From assembly GCA_025454375.1 (NCBI GenBank), contig JALOOO010000011.1, forward strand, positions 1 through 46,195: DNA of 46,195 nt, read 5' to 3'. Origin of the DNA: Leptolyngbya sp. Prado105 (GTDB lineage Bacteria > Cyanobacteriota > Cyanobacteriia > Leptolyngbyales > Leptolyngbyaceae). Position 1 is the stretch's first letter; each line of letters opens with the position of its first letter. Below the pieces are notes generated by a model that was given only the letters and a program-made list of their open reading frames with translations, made no database searches and had not been told where the DNA came from. Positions 21,437-29,846 of the stretch are shown piece after piece. Made by a program: the position numbers and the translations under genes.

Positions 21437-21844
21437 ATGAGATTTAAGAATCGCCAACGCGGATCACAAATGCCTGAGATTAACCTGGTTCCGATGATGG
21501 ATGTGGTGATGACGATTTTGACTTATTTCATCATTGTGTCGATGGCGATGACGAATTTTCAAGCAGTCGATGCAACCTTGCCCAGTTCAGAGAAAGGGGT
21601 GAATCAGGAAACGCCCGTTGAGCCTTTAGTCATTGGCGTGACGAAAGCGGGACAGATTGAAATTGCGGGTGCGCCTGCAACGGAGTCACAAATTGGCGAT
21701 CGAGTCTCTGCCTATTTTCAAAAAAATCCCAAAGGCAGTGTGGTACTAAAAGCAGATAAAGCTCTACCGTATGAACGAGTGGTGAAAACCTTGGGAGCAT
21801 TACGAGATGTGGGAGGAGATCGCGTTTCTTTAGCGATCGAATGA
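21437..21844 (+). CDS. exbD: ExbD/TolR-type biopolymer transport protein
   Basis: Partner of ExbB in the proton channel. The 135-residue protein has a short cytoplasmic N-terminus, one membrane helix (about 20-42) starting INLVPMMDVVMTILTYFII, and a periplasmic domain. D22 in PMMDV is the conserved aspartate that carries protons through the channel. The periplasmic part ends with LPYERVVKTLGALRDVGGDRV, the usual ExbD/TolR fold. It is in an operon with exbB (12-bp gap). Confidence 0.93.
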   Translation: MRFKNRQRGSQMPEINLVPMMDVVMTILTYFIIVSMAMTNFQAVDATLPSSEKGVNQETPVEPLVIGVTKAGQIEIAGAPATESQIGDRVSAYFQKNPKGSVVLKADKALPYERVVKTLGALRDVGGDRVSLAIE

Positions 21845-21872
21845 GTAGATGGGCGGAATTAAATATCAGAAT

Positions 21873-21903
21873 CCGTGGGTTGGACATCTTGCCCGACCCA
21901 CGG
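21873..21903. terminator. Strong hairpin between exbD and the tonB-like gene
   Basis: CCGTGGGTTGG and CCGACCCACGG (one G-U pair) form an 11-bp stem with a 9-nt loop in the gap between two convergent genes. There is no U run on either strand, so it may be a factor-assisted or bidirectional terminator, or a small dispersed repeat. Confidence 0.5.
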
Positions 21904-21978
21904 ACAGCCGGGACAACTACTCCACATTGAATTAGGTCACCCTACTTTGGCGTTTCTCCAATCCAAGCTCTCAAATCA

Positions 21979-23076
21979 TCACACTGGCGATTTCAACCAG
22001 GTTACCACGATCGTTCCAGGCTGACCCTTCACCGGAACTAAGCTCATGTAAAACGTCGTACTATCCTTTTTCAACTCATAGAGATTTCCGCCGCCATACT
22101 GTCCTTTCGGAGTCACTTTAAACGAACCAGAAAGCCCCGATGCCATCAGCGTTTGGAAGAAGACTTCTGGCGGTTGTCCCAGTGCTAATGTCGGACTTCC
22201 ATCTATGCCGGGACGCAACTCTGGAATCGCTCCGGTTTGTAACTCTGCCTCACTAACCACGTTATAAAACATTTGAGGTTGAGCAAACTGCTCGGGTCTA
22301 GCATTCGTCTCAGGATTATCAGCGCGATCAGCTTGCTGAGTTAAATCTGCTAGCAAGGTTACATAGTCTTCTGGGATCACGACTACATTGCCTGCTTTGA
22401 TCTCTTTTAAGAAGTTGGGAGTCTTGGCTTCACTCAGGTAAATCACCGTCGTTGCATCATCTTTGAACAGATGCAGATAGAGCGTTTTCTGATCGGGTGT
22501 GGTCACCTGAAAGATTTTCATCTCCGCAGTGTCATCCTCTGGTGTGACTGTAAATCCTTTCGCCTTGGGAGCCGATAGATAAAATGATCCAACATTCGCG
22601 AGACTGGCAGTGGCAATGCGGCAGTTTTCACCGAGTCCTTTGCCAAAGCAATCGGAAGTAGAGGGTTGATAGTGGGGAAAATCAGCAGCATTCGCCTGTC
22701 CAGGTTTCGCCGCAACTTCGCCTTTTTGTACTGGAGGCGTAATCGGTTCAGAAATTGGCTTTTCTTCTGTTTTTTGTACCACAATCGGATTTGCATTGGC
22801 ACGATTAATCTTAGGCGGAGTGGGTCTTTTCGGTTGAATCTGAACTTTCGGAGTTTGCTTGTCGATCGCTTTTGTTGTGGGTAACTGCGAAATCTTGACC
22901 GGTGCTTCTTTATTCTCAGGCGGCTTCTCTTTACGCTCCTTGGGAAATGGCGTAAATAAGAGCAACGCATGAAGTCCTAATGCTGCAAAGAGCATCGGAC
23001 GAATGAGCGATCGAGCAGAAGCTGGGACAGCAGGCAAAGTGGGAAGAGAGAGAGTCTTAGTCATGAGGTCAAACAT
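21979..23076 (-). CDS. TonB-like energy-transducer protein with a novel C-terminal domain
   Basis: A 365-residue protein laid out like TonB. It has a short cytoplasmic N-terminus, one membrane helix (about 25-44, RPMLFAALGLHALLLFTPF) with a histidine (H36) inside it and a serine (S23) just before it, recalling the S-H pair by which TonB contacts ExbBD. A K/P-rich spacer (about 45-125, with QIQPKRPTPPK and SEPITPPVQ) is long enough to cross the periplasm. The C-terminal 230 residues are a mixed alpha/beta region that I do not recognise and that lacks the classical TonB YP box. It lies convergent with exbB-exbD, which supports a working partnership. The start may be M1 (23076) or M5 (23064). 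Confidence 0.65.
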   Translation of the reverse strand: MFDLMTKTLSLPTLPAVPASARSLIRPMLFAALGLHALLLFTPFPKERKEKPPENKEAPVKISQLPTTKAIDKQTPKVQIQPKRPTPPKINRANANPIVVQKTEEKPISEPITPPVQKGEVAAKPGQANAADFPHYQPSTSDCFGKGLGENCRIATASLANVGSFYLSAPKAKGFTVTPEDDTAEMKIFQVTTPDQKTLYLHLFKDDATTVIYLSEAKTPNFLKEIKAGNVVVIPEDYVTLLADLTQQADRADNPETNARPEQFAQPQMFYNVVSEAELQTGAIPELRPGIDGSPTLALGQPPEVFFQTLMASGLSGSFKVTPKGQYGGGNLYELKKDSTTFYMSLVPVKGQPGTIVVTWLKSPV

Positions 23077-23225
23077 GCGCCGGAGAGTACTGTAGCTTCG
23101 ATTTGCGAACCCTGTATACGGTTTTAAACTATATCAATTTCTATCTTTATGAGGATCATTTTTTCTGTCTTCCGTGGCACTTTCTATATTAGTACTGATA
23201 TAAACAAGCTGTTGCGCTTAGTATC

Positions 23226-23266
23226 TCTTTAGCATTAATCTAAGTTTTAACTAGATTTAATCAAGT
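23226..23266 (+). promoter_or_regulatory. Pho-box-like direct repeats upstream of pstS
   Basis: Three TTAAYC-like units (TTAATC at 23235, TTAACT at 23247, TTAATC at 23257) are spaced 10-12 bp apart, about 90-120 bp before the pstS ATG. The cyanobacterial Pho box bound by SphR/PhoB is a set of TTAA-containing direct repeats at 11-bp spacing, so induction on phosphate starvation is likely. Confidence 0.55.
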
Positions 23267-23354
23267 GTTATCGTTCCGTTTGCGAAGGCTTAACTACTGA
23301 AGCTGTAGGGTTGTCATTGTTACCAAAATCGACACAAGATTTAGATAGGACACA

Positions 23355-24392
23355 ATGCTACTCTCTACAAGAACTCTCCGTCGCGCAGTCACTGCTTCTG
23401 CTGTGACTGCAGCAATTGCATTTAGCCCCGTTTTAAGCGCGATCGCTCAAGCTGTAACGCTCAATGGTGCAGGCGCAACATTTCCAGCTTTGCTCTACGA
23501 AAGATACATTGCAGAATTTAAGAAAAAGAGTCCGAACATCACGGTTAACTATCAAGCGATTGGTAGTGGCGGCGGGATTCGGCAAATCATTGCTGGAGTC
23601 GTTGACTTTGGCGGCAGTGATGCAGCCATGACCGATGAAGACATGGCAAAAGTGCAACGCGGTGTAATTTTAGTTCCGACGGCAGGAGGTGCTGTCACTC
23701 CGATCTATAACCTTCCTGGCGTGAACAATCTAAAGCTTTCGCGTGAAGTATTGCCCGAAATTTTCGCAGGGCGGATTACCAAATGGAACGATCCGAAGAT
23801 TGCAAAAGACAATGCAGGTGTGAATCTTCCAGACTCAAATATTAAGACCGTTGTGCGTTCAGATAGCAGTGGGACGACCTTCATTTTCACAAACCACATG
23901 AGTGCGGTTAGCCCTTACTTTAAAGGGCGTATCGGTGTGGGAACGGCTCCAAAGTGGACAACGAATCCGCTCAGAGGTCGAGGAAATCCAGGGGTTGCAT
24001 CAACGGTGAAAAACACTCCCGGCTCGATCGGGTATGTTGAATTCTCCTATGCCAAGAAGAACAACATTCCAGTTGCAGCAGTTCAGAACAAGAAAGGTGA
24101 GTTTTTGACTCCGTCTATTGATAACACCAACAAAGCCCTTTCTGCGGTGAATTTTCCAGATAACTTCCGAGTGTTTGAAGGCGATCCTGCGGATGGATAT
24201 CCAATCACAGGTCTAACCTGGATGATGGTCTACAGACAGTATGACTCTCCAGAAAAGTCAGCAGCAGTGAAGCAGTGGCTTGAGTATGTCTTGGGTGAAG
24301 GACAGAACTTGAACGGAAGCTTGGATTTTACTCAGATTCCAGAGAGTGTAAGACAACGTGCATTGCAGCAGGTGCGTCAAATCAGACCATAA
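23355..24392 (+). CDS. pstS: Phosphate-binding protein PstS of the Pst ABC transporter
   Basis: Periplasmic phosphate receptor that delivers phosphate to the PstCA membrane channel. The 345-residue protein has a signal peptide (MLLSTRTLRRAVTASAVTAA..., cleavage after AIAQA). The mature protein starts VTLNGAGATFPALLYERY, followed by YQAIGSGGGIRQI, FGGSDAAM and VVRSDSSGTTFIFTNHM, the segments that form the phosphate-binding pocket. It is first in the cluster pstS-porin-pstC-pstA-pstB and carries a Pho-box-like site upstream. There is no lipobox, so it is a free periplasmic protein. Confidence 0.95.
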   Translation: MLLSTRTLRRAVTASAVTAAIAFSPVLSAIAQAVTLNGAGATFPALLYERYIAEFKKKSPNITVNYQAIGSGGGIRQIIAGVVDFGGSDAAMTDEDMAKVQRGVILVPTAGGAVTPIYNLPGVNNLKLSREVLPEIFAGRITKWNDPKIAKDNAGVNLPDSNIKTVVRSDSSGTTFIFTNHMSAVSPYFKGRIGVGTAPKWTTNPLRGRGNPGVASTVKNTPGSIGYVEFSYAKKNNIPVAAVQNKKGEFLTPSIDNTNKALSAVNFPDNFRVFEGDPADGYPITGLTWMMVYRQYDSPEKSAAVKQWLEYVLGEGQNLNGSLDFTQIPESVRQRALQQVRQIRP

Positions 24393-24719
24393 AAATTAGA
24401 GGGGCAAAGCGATTCCTACACATTTGATTAATTCAAACCACAAGTCTCTCAAGAGATCCCTCTTAAAAAGGGAAAAGAAGATTTGAAGTGTGGATCTTTC
24501 TACTCAATCAGAGTCATCTCCAACCTTAAGCCCCCCTAGTTAAGAGCAGGTAAGCGGGGCAGGGAGGAGATTCGCTCAAGCAACAGATGCTTGAGCCATT
24601 TGATTTGGTGTTAACGCCTGTGCAGGTTTAGAAGTTGGGTTTCTCTAAAAAATCTGACTTCTGAACGACAAAATCGCTTGTCTCGATCGATGCAAAAAAG
24701 TGATGTGAGGGATATTTTC
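24393..24719. other. Spacer between pstS and the porin gene
   Basis: A 327-bp non-coding stretch. A perfect 9-bp inverted repeat (GCTCAAGCA/TGCTTGAGC, 24574-24596) and a smaller TCCCT/AGGGA hairpin near 24456-24472 could attenuate or stabilise the pst mRNA and let pstS be made in excess. No U run follows the main hairpin. Confidence 0.5.
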
Positions 24720-26579
24720 ATGTTTCGTTTCGTTTGGCGCGCTCTTGTGTTAGCTCCGGTGCTGGCAGTTTCAGTTTCGCTCGTTGCAGTTGCTGAAACC
24801 CGTGTAACTTCGATCGATGAAATCGTAAAAGGTAGCACAATCAAAGGTCAAGTAACTTCTGTTTCGCAACTCTCTGATGTTCGTCCGACCGATTGGGCAT
24901 TCCAAGCTTTGCAATCTTTAGTAGAACGTTACGGATGTATTGCAGGCTATCCAGACCGCACCTATCGCGGTAATCGGGCTTTAACTCGGTATGAATTTGC
25001 AGCAGGGCTGAATGCCTGTCTCGATCGTGTCAATGAACTGATCGCAGCGTCAACTGCCGATCTGGTTAAAAAAGAAGACCTCGCAACACTGCAAAAGCTG
25101 CAAGAAGAATTTACCGCAGAATTAGCAACGCTTCGCGGCATGGTCGATAGTTTAGAAGCAAGAACAACTACACTAGAAAAGCAGCAATTTTCGACGACAA
25201 CTAAACTAGCTGGGGAAGTAATTTTCTCGCTCAGTCAACCCTTCGGCGATGAACTCGCACTGAACTCCGACCAGCAGAGACAGATTGATAATCCAGCTTT
25301 AAGCGCTGCGGCTCGTACCAATCTAGAAGATGCACTATTAAGCGATCGACGATTTGTCAACTCAGACGGAACCAACGGTGCAACCAGTACCGCAGCCGTC
25401 GGAACTACGAATGCGGCAGGTGCAGTCGTGCGCCCGACTCGATCAAGAGATGTCAACGAAAATGCGATCGCGGCGGCTCGGATTCGTCTTGCCTTTGATA
25501 CGAGCTTTACCGGACGCGATCGCTTAAGAACTCGTCTACAAGCTCGCAACATTACTGCATTTAGTGGTGCTGTCACTGGAACGAATCAGACTCGCTTAGG
25601 GTATGACGGGAGTAACAATAACTCGGTTGAGCTAAATCGATTAGAATACCGCTTCCCTCTAAGCGAGCAAACGACGGTTTTCATTGGAACAGGAACCAAC
25701 GACGGTCTAGAATTCAACGACTCGATCCCAACGCTTAGCCCCTTTGAATCAAGTGGTAGCGGTGCAATCTCGCGCTTTGGGCGGTACAACCCAATCTACC
25801 GTTCTGCTACAGGGACAGGGATTATTATCAACCATAGATTAGGGCGAGAATTCACCGCAGGTAACAAGTTTACTCTGTCGGTGGGTTACTTAGTTCCAAC
25901 AGGTGATGCTCAAGATCCGTCACTCGATCGCGGATTGTTCTCTGGAAGCCATGCTGCGATCGCGCAATTGGTCTATCAACCGACTCCGAATCTAGGCATT
26001 GGTTTTACCTACGCCAATGCTTACTACAACACAGGTTCTGGAATCACAGGAAGTACAGGGACAGGATTTGCAAACAATCCTTTTGGCAGTAACCAAACGA
26101 TTAACTCTGCCGGAAACGTTCCAACCACCACGAATCAGTTTGGTCTACAAGCGAATATTCGCCTTAATCCTAGGCTAGCTTTAGCAGGCTGGGCAGGGTT
26201 GACCCATGCTGAAGCGAAGCGGACAATCGGCACGACTGCCGCAAATCGAACGGTGCGTGAAGGCGATAAAGCGACGATTTTGAATTGGGCAGTTGGCTTA
26301 GCATTTCCTGACTTGTTCAAGGAAGGGAGCTTAGGTGGCATCATCTTTGGAATGCCTCCAAAAATTACCGATAGTGATTTTGGATTAGCCACTCCAACTG
26401 CGACTTCTGCCCGTCGAGAAGACGAAGATACTTCCTACCATTTAGAAGCATTCTATCGCTATCGCCTTAACGACAACATTACGATTACACCTGGAGTACT
26501 CGTAATCTTCAATCCAGAAGGAAATGCTGCGAACAGTGCGATTTACGTTGGCACATTGCGGACAACGTTCACATTTTAG
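24720..26579 (+). CDS. SLH-domain outer-membrane porin (OprB/iron-uptake-porin type) in the pst cluster
   Basis: A 619-residue outer-membrane porin. The signal peptide (VWRALVLAPVLAVSVSLVAVAET) is followed by an SLH domain (about 45-105, DVRPTDWAFQALQSLVERYG and GYPDRTYRGNRALTRYEFA) that ties the porin to peptidoglycan-linked polymer. A coiled coil follows (about 110-150, KEDLATLQKLQEEFTAELAT), then an OprB-type beta-barrel ending in aromatic FTF, the outer-membrane insertion signal. The ATG at 24720 has GAGGG upstream. In databases such proteins are often called iron-uptake porins. Here it sits between pstS and pstC, so phosphate passage across the outer membrane is the likelier job; this is inference from position. 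A terminator follows at 26596. Confidence 0.88.
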   Translation: MFRFVWRALVLAPVLAVSVSLVAVAETRVTSIDEIVKGSTIKGQVTSVSQLSDVRPTDWAFQALQSLVERYGCIAGYPDRTYRGNRALTRYEFAAGLNACLDRVNELIAASTADLVKKEDLATLQKLQEEFTAELATLRGMVDSLEARTTTLEKQQFSTTTKLAGEVIFSLSQPFGDELALNSDQQRQIDNPALSAAARTNLEDALLSDRRFVNSDGTNGATSTAAVGTTNAAGAVVRPTRSRDVNENAIAAARIRLAFDTSFTGRDRLRTRLQARNITAFSGAVTGTNQTRLGYDGSNNNSVELNRLEYRFPLSEQTTVFIGTGTNDGLEFNDSIPTLSPFESSGSGAISRFGRYNPIYRSATGTGIIINHRLGREFTAGNKFTLSVGYLVPTGDAQDPSLDRGLFSGSHAAIAQLVYQPTPNLGIGFTYANAYYNTGSGITGSTGTGFANNPFGSNQTINSAGNVPTTTNQFGLQANIRLNPRLALAGWAGLTHAEAKRTIGTTAANRTVREGDKATILNWAVGLAFPDLFKEGSLGGIIFGMPPKITDSDFGLATPTATSARREDEDTSYHLEAFYRYRLNDNITITPGVLVIFNPEGNAANSAIYVGTLRTTFTF

Positions 26580-26595
26580 ACTCACACCCTAGACG

Positions 26596-26630
26596 GGGAC
26601 GCTTTCATTGTGTTGAGCGTCCCTTTTTTA
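26596..26630 (+). terminator. Intrinsic terminator after the porin gene
   Basis: GGGACGCT and AGCGTCCC form a perfect 8-bp stem with a 12-nt loop, followed by six T. It lies 16 bp after the porin stop and 26 bp before pstC, so it would lower but probably not abolish read-through into pstCAB. Confidence 0.85.
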
Positions 26631-26655
26631 GCTTCAATAAGATTAAAGAAAGATT

Positions 26656-27618
26656 ATGGCAACAGCTCGATCGAGAAATTTAACCCTCTCAGATTCGATT
26701 GAAGGAGGGAATGCAGTCTGGATTGATTCTGGGTTTGCTTGGGGATTGAGAATTCTAGCGGTTTGTGCGATCGTGCTGCTCCTCTGGATGGGTTGGATCA
26801 TTCTTAAAGCAGCACTGCCTGCAATTCAAACTTTTGGGTTAGGATTTATCACGCGCCAAGAATGGGATGTAAATCAGCTTCAATTTGGAGCAAAAACCTA
26901 TTTATATGGAACGATTGTGAGTTCAGCGATCGCGCTGTTATTTTCCGTTCCAATTGGAATTACAGTTGCGATCGTAACAAGTGAGAAATTCTTACCTGGA
27001 TGGTTACGATCGACTTTAGGATTTTTAGTCGAATTAATCGCCTCGATTCCCAGCGTAATTATTGGATTTTGGGGAATTTTCGTACTGATTCCATTTATGA
27101 AACCGATTCAAATCTGGCTATATCAGCAATTCAGTTGGATTCCTTTATTTAGTACTGAATCATTTGGACCGAGTTTACTCGTCGCTGGAACGATTCTTGC
27201 TGTGATGATTTTACCAACCATTGCAGCCATCAGTCGAGATGTCATGTTAGCGATTCCAAAAGATTTACGCACAGCATCTCTTTCGTTAGGTGCAACTCGT
27301 TGGGAAATGATTTTCACAGTATTGTTACCTGCAAGTCTTTCAGGAATTGTCGGCGCGATCATTCTAGCGTTAGGTCGAGCATTGGGAGAAACGATGGCAG
27401 TCACGATGGTGATTGGCAACTCGGATCAAGTCAGTTTGTCATTGCTTGATTCGAGTAATACGATTCCAGCGATTTTAGCCAATCAGTTCCCTGAAGCGTT
27501 GGAAGATTTGCATATTGGAGCATTGATGTATTTAGCATTGATTCTATTTGCGTTAACGCTCATAGTGAATATGCTAGCAATCTCGCTCGTCAAACTATTT
27601 GGCTTCAAAAATGACTAG
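26656..27618 (+). CDS. pstC: Phosphate ABC transporter permease PstC
   Basis: One of the two membrane subunits of the high-affinity phosphate importer. The 320-residue protein has six predicted membrane helices, the first at about 30-55 (ILAVCAIVLLLWMGWIILKA). The permease domain contains ELIASIPSVIIGFWGIFVL and the coupling-helix motif with SLSLGATRWEMIFTVLLPAS and ALGRALGETMAVTMVIGN, all typical of PstC. It overlaps pstA by 8 bp, indicating translational coupling. The terminator just upstream suggests partial separation from pstS and the porin. Confidence 0.95.
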   Translation: MATARSRNLTLSDSIEGGNAVWIDSGFAWGLRILAVCAIVLLLWMGWIILKAALPAIQTFGLGFITRQEWDVNQLQFGAKTYLYGTIVSSAIALLFSVPIGITVAIVTSEKFLPGWLRSTLGFLVELIASIPSVIIGFWGIFVLIPFMKPIQIWLYQQFSWIPLFSTESFGPSLLVAGTILAVMILPTIAAISRDVMLAIPKDLRTASLSLGATRWEMIFTVLLPASLSGIVGAIILALGRALGETMAVTMVIGNSDQVSLSLLDSSNTIPAILANQFPEALEDLHIGALMYLALILFALTLIVNMLAISLVKLFGFKND

Positions 27619-28489
27619 ACTCGAAGAGCAATTAACCAAGCCACTCTCGATTGATCGGCAATTTTTTAGCTATGGCATGAGTGCGATCGCAGTGATTTTC
27701 AGCCTGCTTGCACTACTGCCTTTACTTTCTGTCCTGTTTGAAATTCTCCGTCAAGGCTTACCCAGTCTCAAGTGGGAAGTCTTCACGTCACTCCCTGCTC
27801 CTGCTGGCGATATCAGTGTTCCGAATGGCTTCGCAAATGCAATTCAAGGAACATTGCTCATGGTCAGTCTAGCAAGCTTAATGAGTGTGCCTTTTGGAAT
27901 TCTGATCGCGATTTACCTATCTGAAATTGGCAAAGCTGGCGCGATCGCGCAAACGGTGCGGTTCGTCATGTCAATTTTGAGTGCAGTTCCGTCGATCGTC
28001 GTTGGGGTGTTTGCTTACGCTGTGATTGTTCTCTCTACGATTCTTGGGTATCGCGGTTTTTCTGCTCTAGCAGGCTCCTTTGCTTTAGCTGTAATTATGC
28101 TGCCAATCATTACGCTCTCAACGGAAGAAGCCTTAAAACTCGTGCCAAATTATCAGAGACTCGCTTCTGCTGCTCTCGGTGCAAACTCGATTCAAACCGT
28201 ATGCAAAATTGTTCTGACTTCTGCTCTACCCAGCATTACAACTGGGGTACTCCTCGCGATCGCTCGTGCTGCTGGTGAAACGGCTCCATTGATTTTCACC
28301 GCATTGTTTAGCCAAAGCTGGGTGGAAAAAATCTTGAACCCTGCTCCTTCGCTCTCTGTCATGATTTACAACTATTCGAGTTCTGCTTTTCCAGAACAAA
28401 CTCAGCTTGCTTGGACAGCCTCACTTGTATTACTAGGAATTGTTACGGTTACTAATCTGCTCTCTCGTCTGATTACTCGAAAATCATGA
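27611..28489 (+). CDS. pstA: Phosphate ABC transporter permease PstA
   Basis: Second membrane subunit of the phosphate importer. The 292-residue protein has six predicted helices; diagnostic segments are FVMSILSAVPSIVVGVFAYA, LASAALGANSIQTVCKIVL and AIARAAGETAPLIFTALFS. The ATG at 27611 lies inside the last codons of pstC; a TTG four codons earlier is in frame but less likely. Its stop overlaps the pstB start, so pstCAB is a tightly coupled unit. Confidence 0.95.
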   Translation: MTRLEEQLTKPLSIDRQFFSYGMSAIAVIFSLLALLPLLSVLFEILRQGLPSLKWEVFTSLPAPAGDISVPNGFANAIQGTLLMVSLASLMSVPFGILIAIYLSEIGKAGAIAQTVRFVMSILSAVPSIVVGVFAYAVIVLSTILGYRGFSALAGSFALAVIMLPIITLSTEEALKLVPNYQRLASAALGANSIQTVCKIVLTSALPSITTGVLLAIARAAGETAPLIFTALFSQSWVEKILNPAPSLSVMIYNYSSSAFPEQTQLAWTASLVLLGIVTVTNLLSRLITRKS

Positions 28490-29277
28490 AATCTGAAATC
28501 AGTCCCTCTAATCTTGCACTCTCGGCACAAAACGTCGATGTGTACTATGGCGATCGTCAAGCGCTTTCCTCCGTCTCAATGGAAATCTATCCCAGTCAAG
28601 TCACTGCAATTATTGGACCCTCTGGCTGCGGTAAATCGACCTTTATTAAAGCGCTCAATCGCATTGGTGAACTAGAAAGCAATATGCGAATCACCGGGAA
28701 GGTGCAATTTTTCGGACAAGATATCTACAATCCGCGTGTCAATCTCAATCGCCTGCGTCGTCAGATTGGCATGGTGTTTCAAAAACCGAATCCTTTTCCG
28801 ATGAGCATTTACGATAACGTTGCCTATGGTGTTCGGGTGTTCAGTCGCGTTTCTCGTTCTGTTCTCGATGAGATTGTCGAAACAGCTTTAGCTGATGCTG
28901 CACTGTGGAATGAAGTCAAAGATAATCTGAAAAAATCTGCCTTAAGTCTATCCGGTGGACAGCAGCAAAGACTTTGCATTGCCAGAGCTTTAGCCATAAA
29001 ACCGAAAGTGCTTTTAATGGATGAACCCTGCTCAGCACTCGATCCGATCGCAACAATGAAGATCGAAGAATTGATCAATTCTTTACGTCAGGAATTCACG
29101 ATCGTCATTGTGACTCACAATATGCAGCAAGCAGCGCGAATTAGCGATCGTACTGCTTTTTTTAGCACTGACGAGAGCCGCATTGGACAACTCATCGAAA
29201 TCGATCATACCGAGAAAATCTTCAATGCTGCCTCAAATTCTCGGACTCGCGATTATATTCAAGGTCTTTTCGGTTAA
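28486..29277 (+). CDS. pstB: Phosphate ABC transporter ATP-binding protein PstB
   Basis: Cytoplasmic ATPase that powers phosphate import. The 263-residue protein has Walker A GPSGCGKST, the Q-loop in GMVFQKPNPFPMSIYDNVAYG (typical of PstB), signature LSGGQQQRLCIARAL, Walker B VLLMDEPCSALDP and the switch histidine in IVTHNMQQA. It shares ATGA with the pstA stop. It is the last pst gene here; no phoU follows. Confidence 0.97.
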   Translation: MKSEISPSNLALSAQNVDVYYGDRQALSSVSMEIYPSQVTAIIGPSGCGKSTFIKALNRIGELESNMRITGKVQFFGQDIYNPRVNLNRLRRQIGMVFQKPNPFPMSIYDNVAYGVRVFSRVSRSVLDEIVETALADAALWNEVKDNLKKSALSLSGGQQQRLCIARALAIKPKVLLMDEPCSALDPIATMKIEELINSLRQEFTIVIVTHNMQQAARISDRTAFFSTDESRIGQLIEIDHTEKIFNAASNSRTRDYIQGLFG

Positions 29278-29846
29278 AGTAACACCCTGACCCCAAACAT
29301 CGAGCCACTCCAATCCGGCAAGAACTATACGAGACTTTATTGTTTTAGAAATCTGAGATCGAGCGGTTGTCAGGGTTATTAGCGCGCGAAAAGGTTGGCA
29401 AATGGATGCAGTCTGCCACTTGACTTTCATTGCTAAGCGCTTTAGAAGAATTGGAAACTTCTGCAAATTCTCATCAGATTCTGAATGCCGTGGGAGGCGC
29501 AATTAGTTGAATGGCTGCTCCATCCTAGTGGACTGTATCGATCGTAGTCATTCAAGCGCAATCTGCGACCTGCCAAACAAATTACACGTCACAAAAATAT
29601 AACAAGTAAAAACCGTAGGCTGAGGTGAAGATGAGATCATGTACCTGCTTGATCGCAACGGTGTTTTTCGATCGCAGAATCTAGGCATCCTCTACAGGAA
29701 ACTGAAAGAGAGTGGTATTGTTTACTCGATCACCTACAGACCCATTTTGGAGGTGAAGCCCCCACGATTTAATCCGCTTAAATTGCAAGATAAGCGCAAA
29801 CTCTTAACGATTTTTTCAGTTGCACGATTTAATCATTTTTTGCAAG
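29278..29846. other. Intergenic region after pstB
   Basis: About 570 bp with no convincing gene. Short open stretches on both strands (for example a 72-codon one at 29639-29857 that overlaps the next gene) show no family pattern. A short piece at about 29435-29508 (ending ALEELETSANSHQILNAVGG) could be the tail of a lost gene, but this is weak. Promoter elements of the pentapeptide gene should lie here. Confidence 0.45.
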
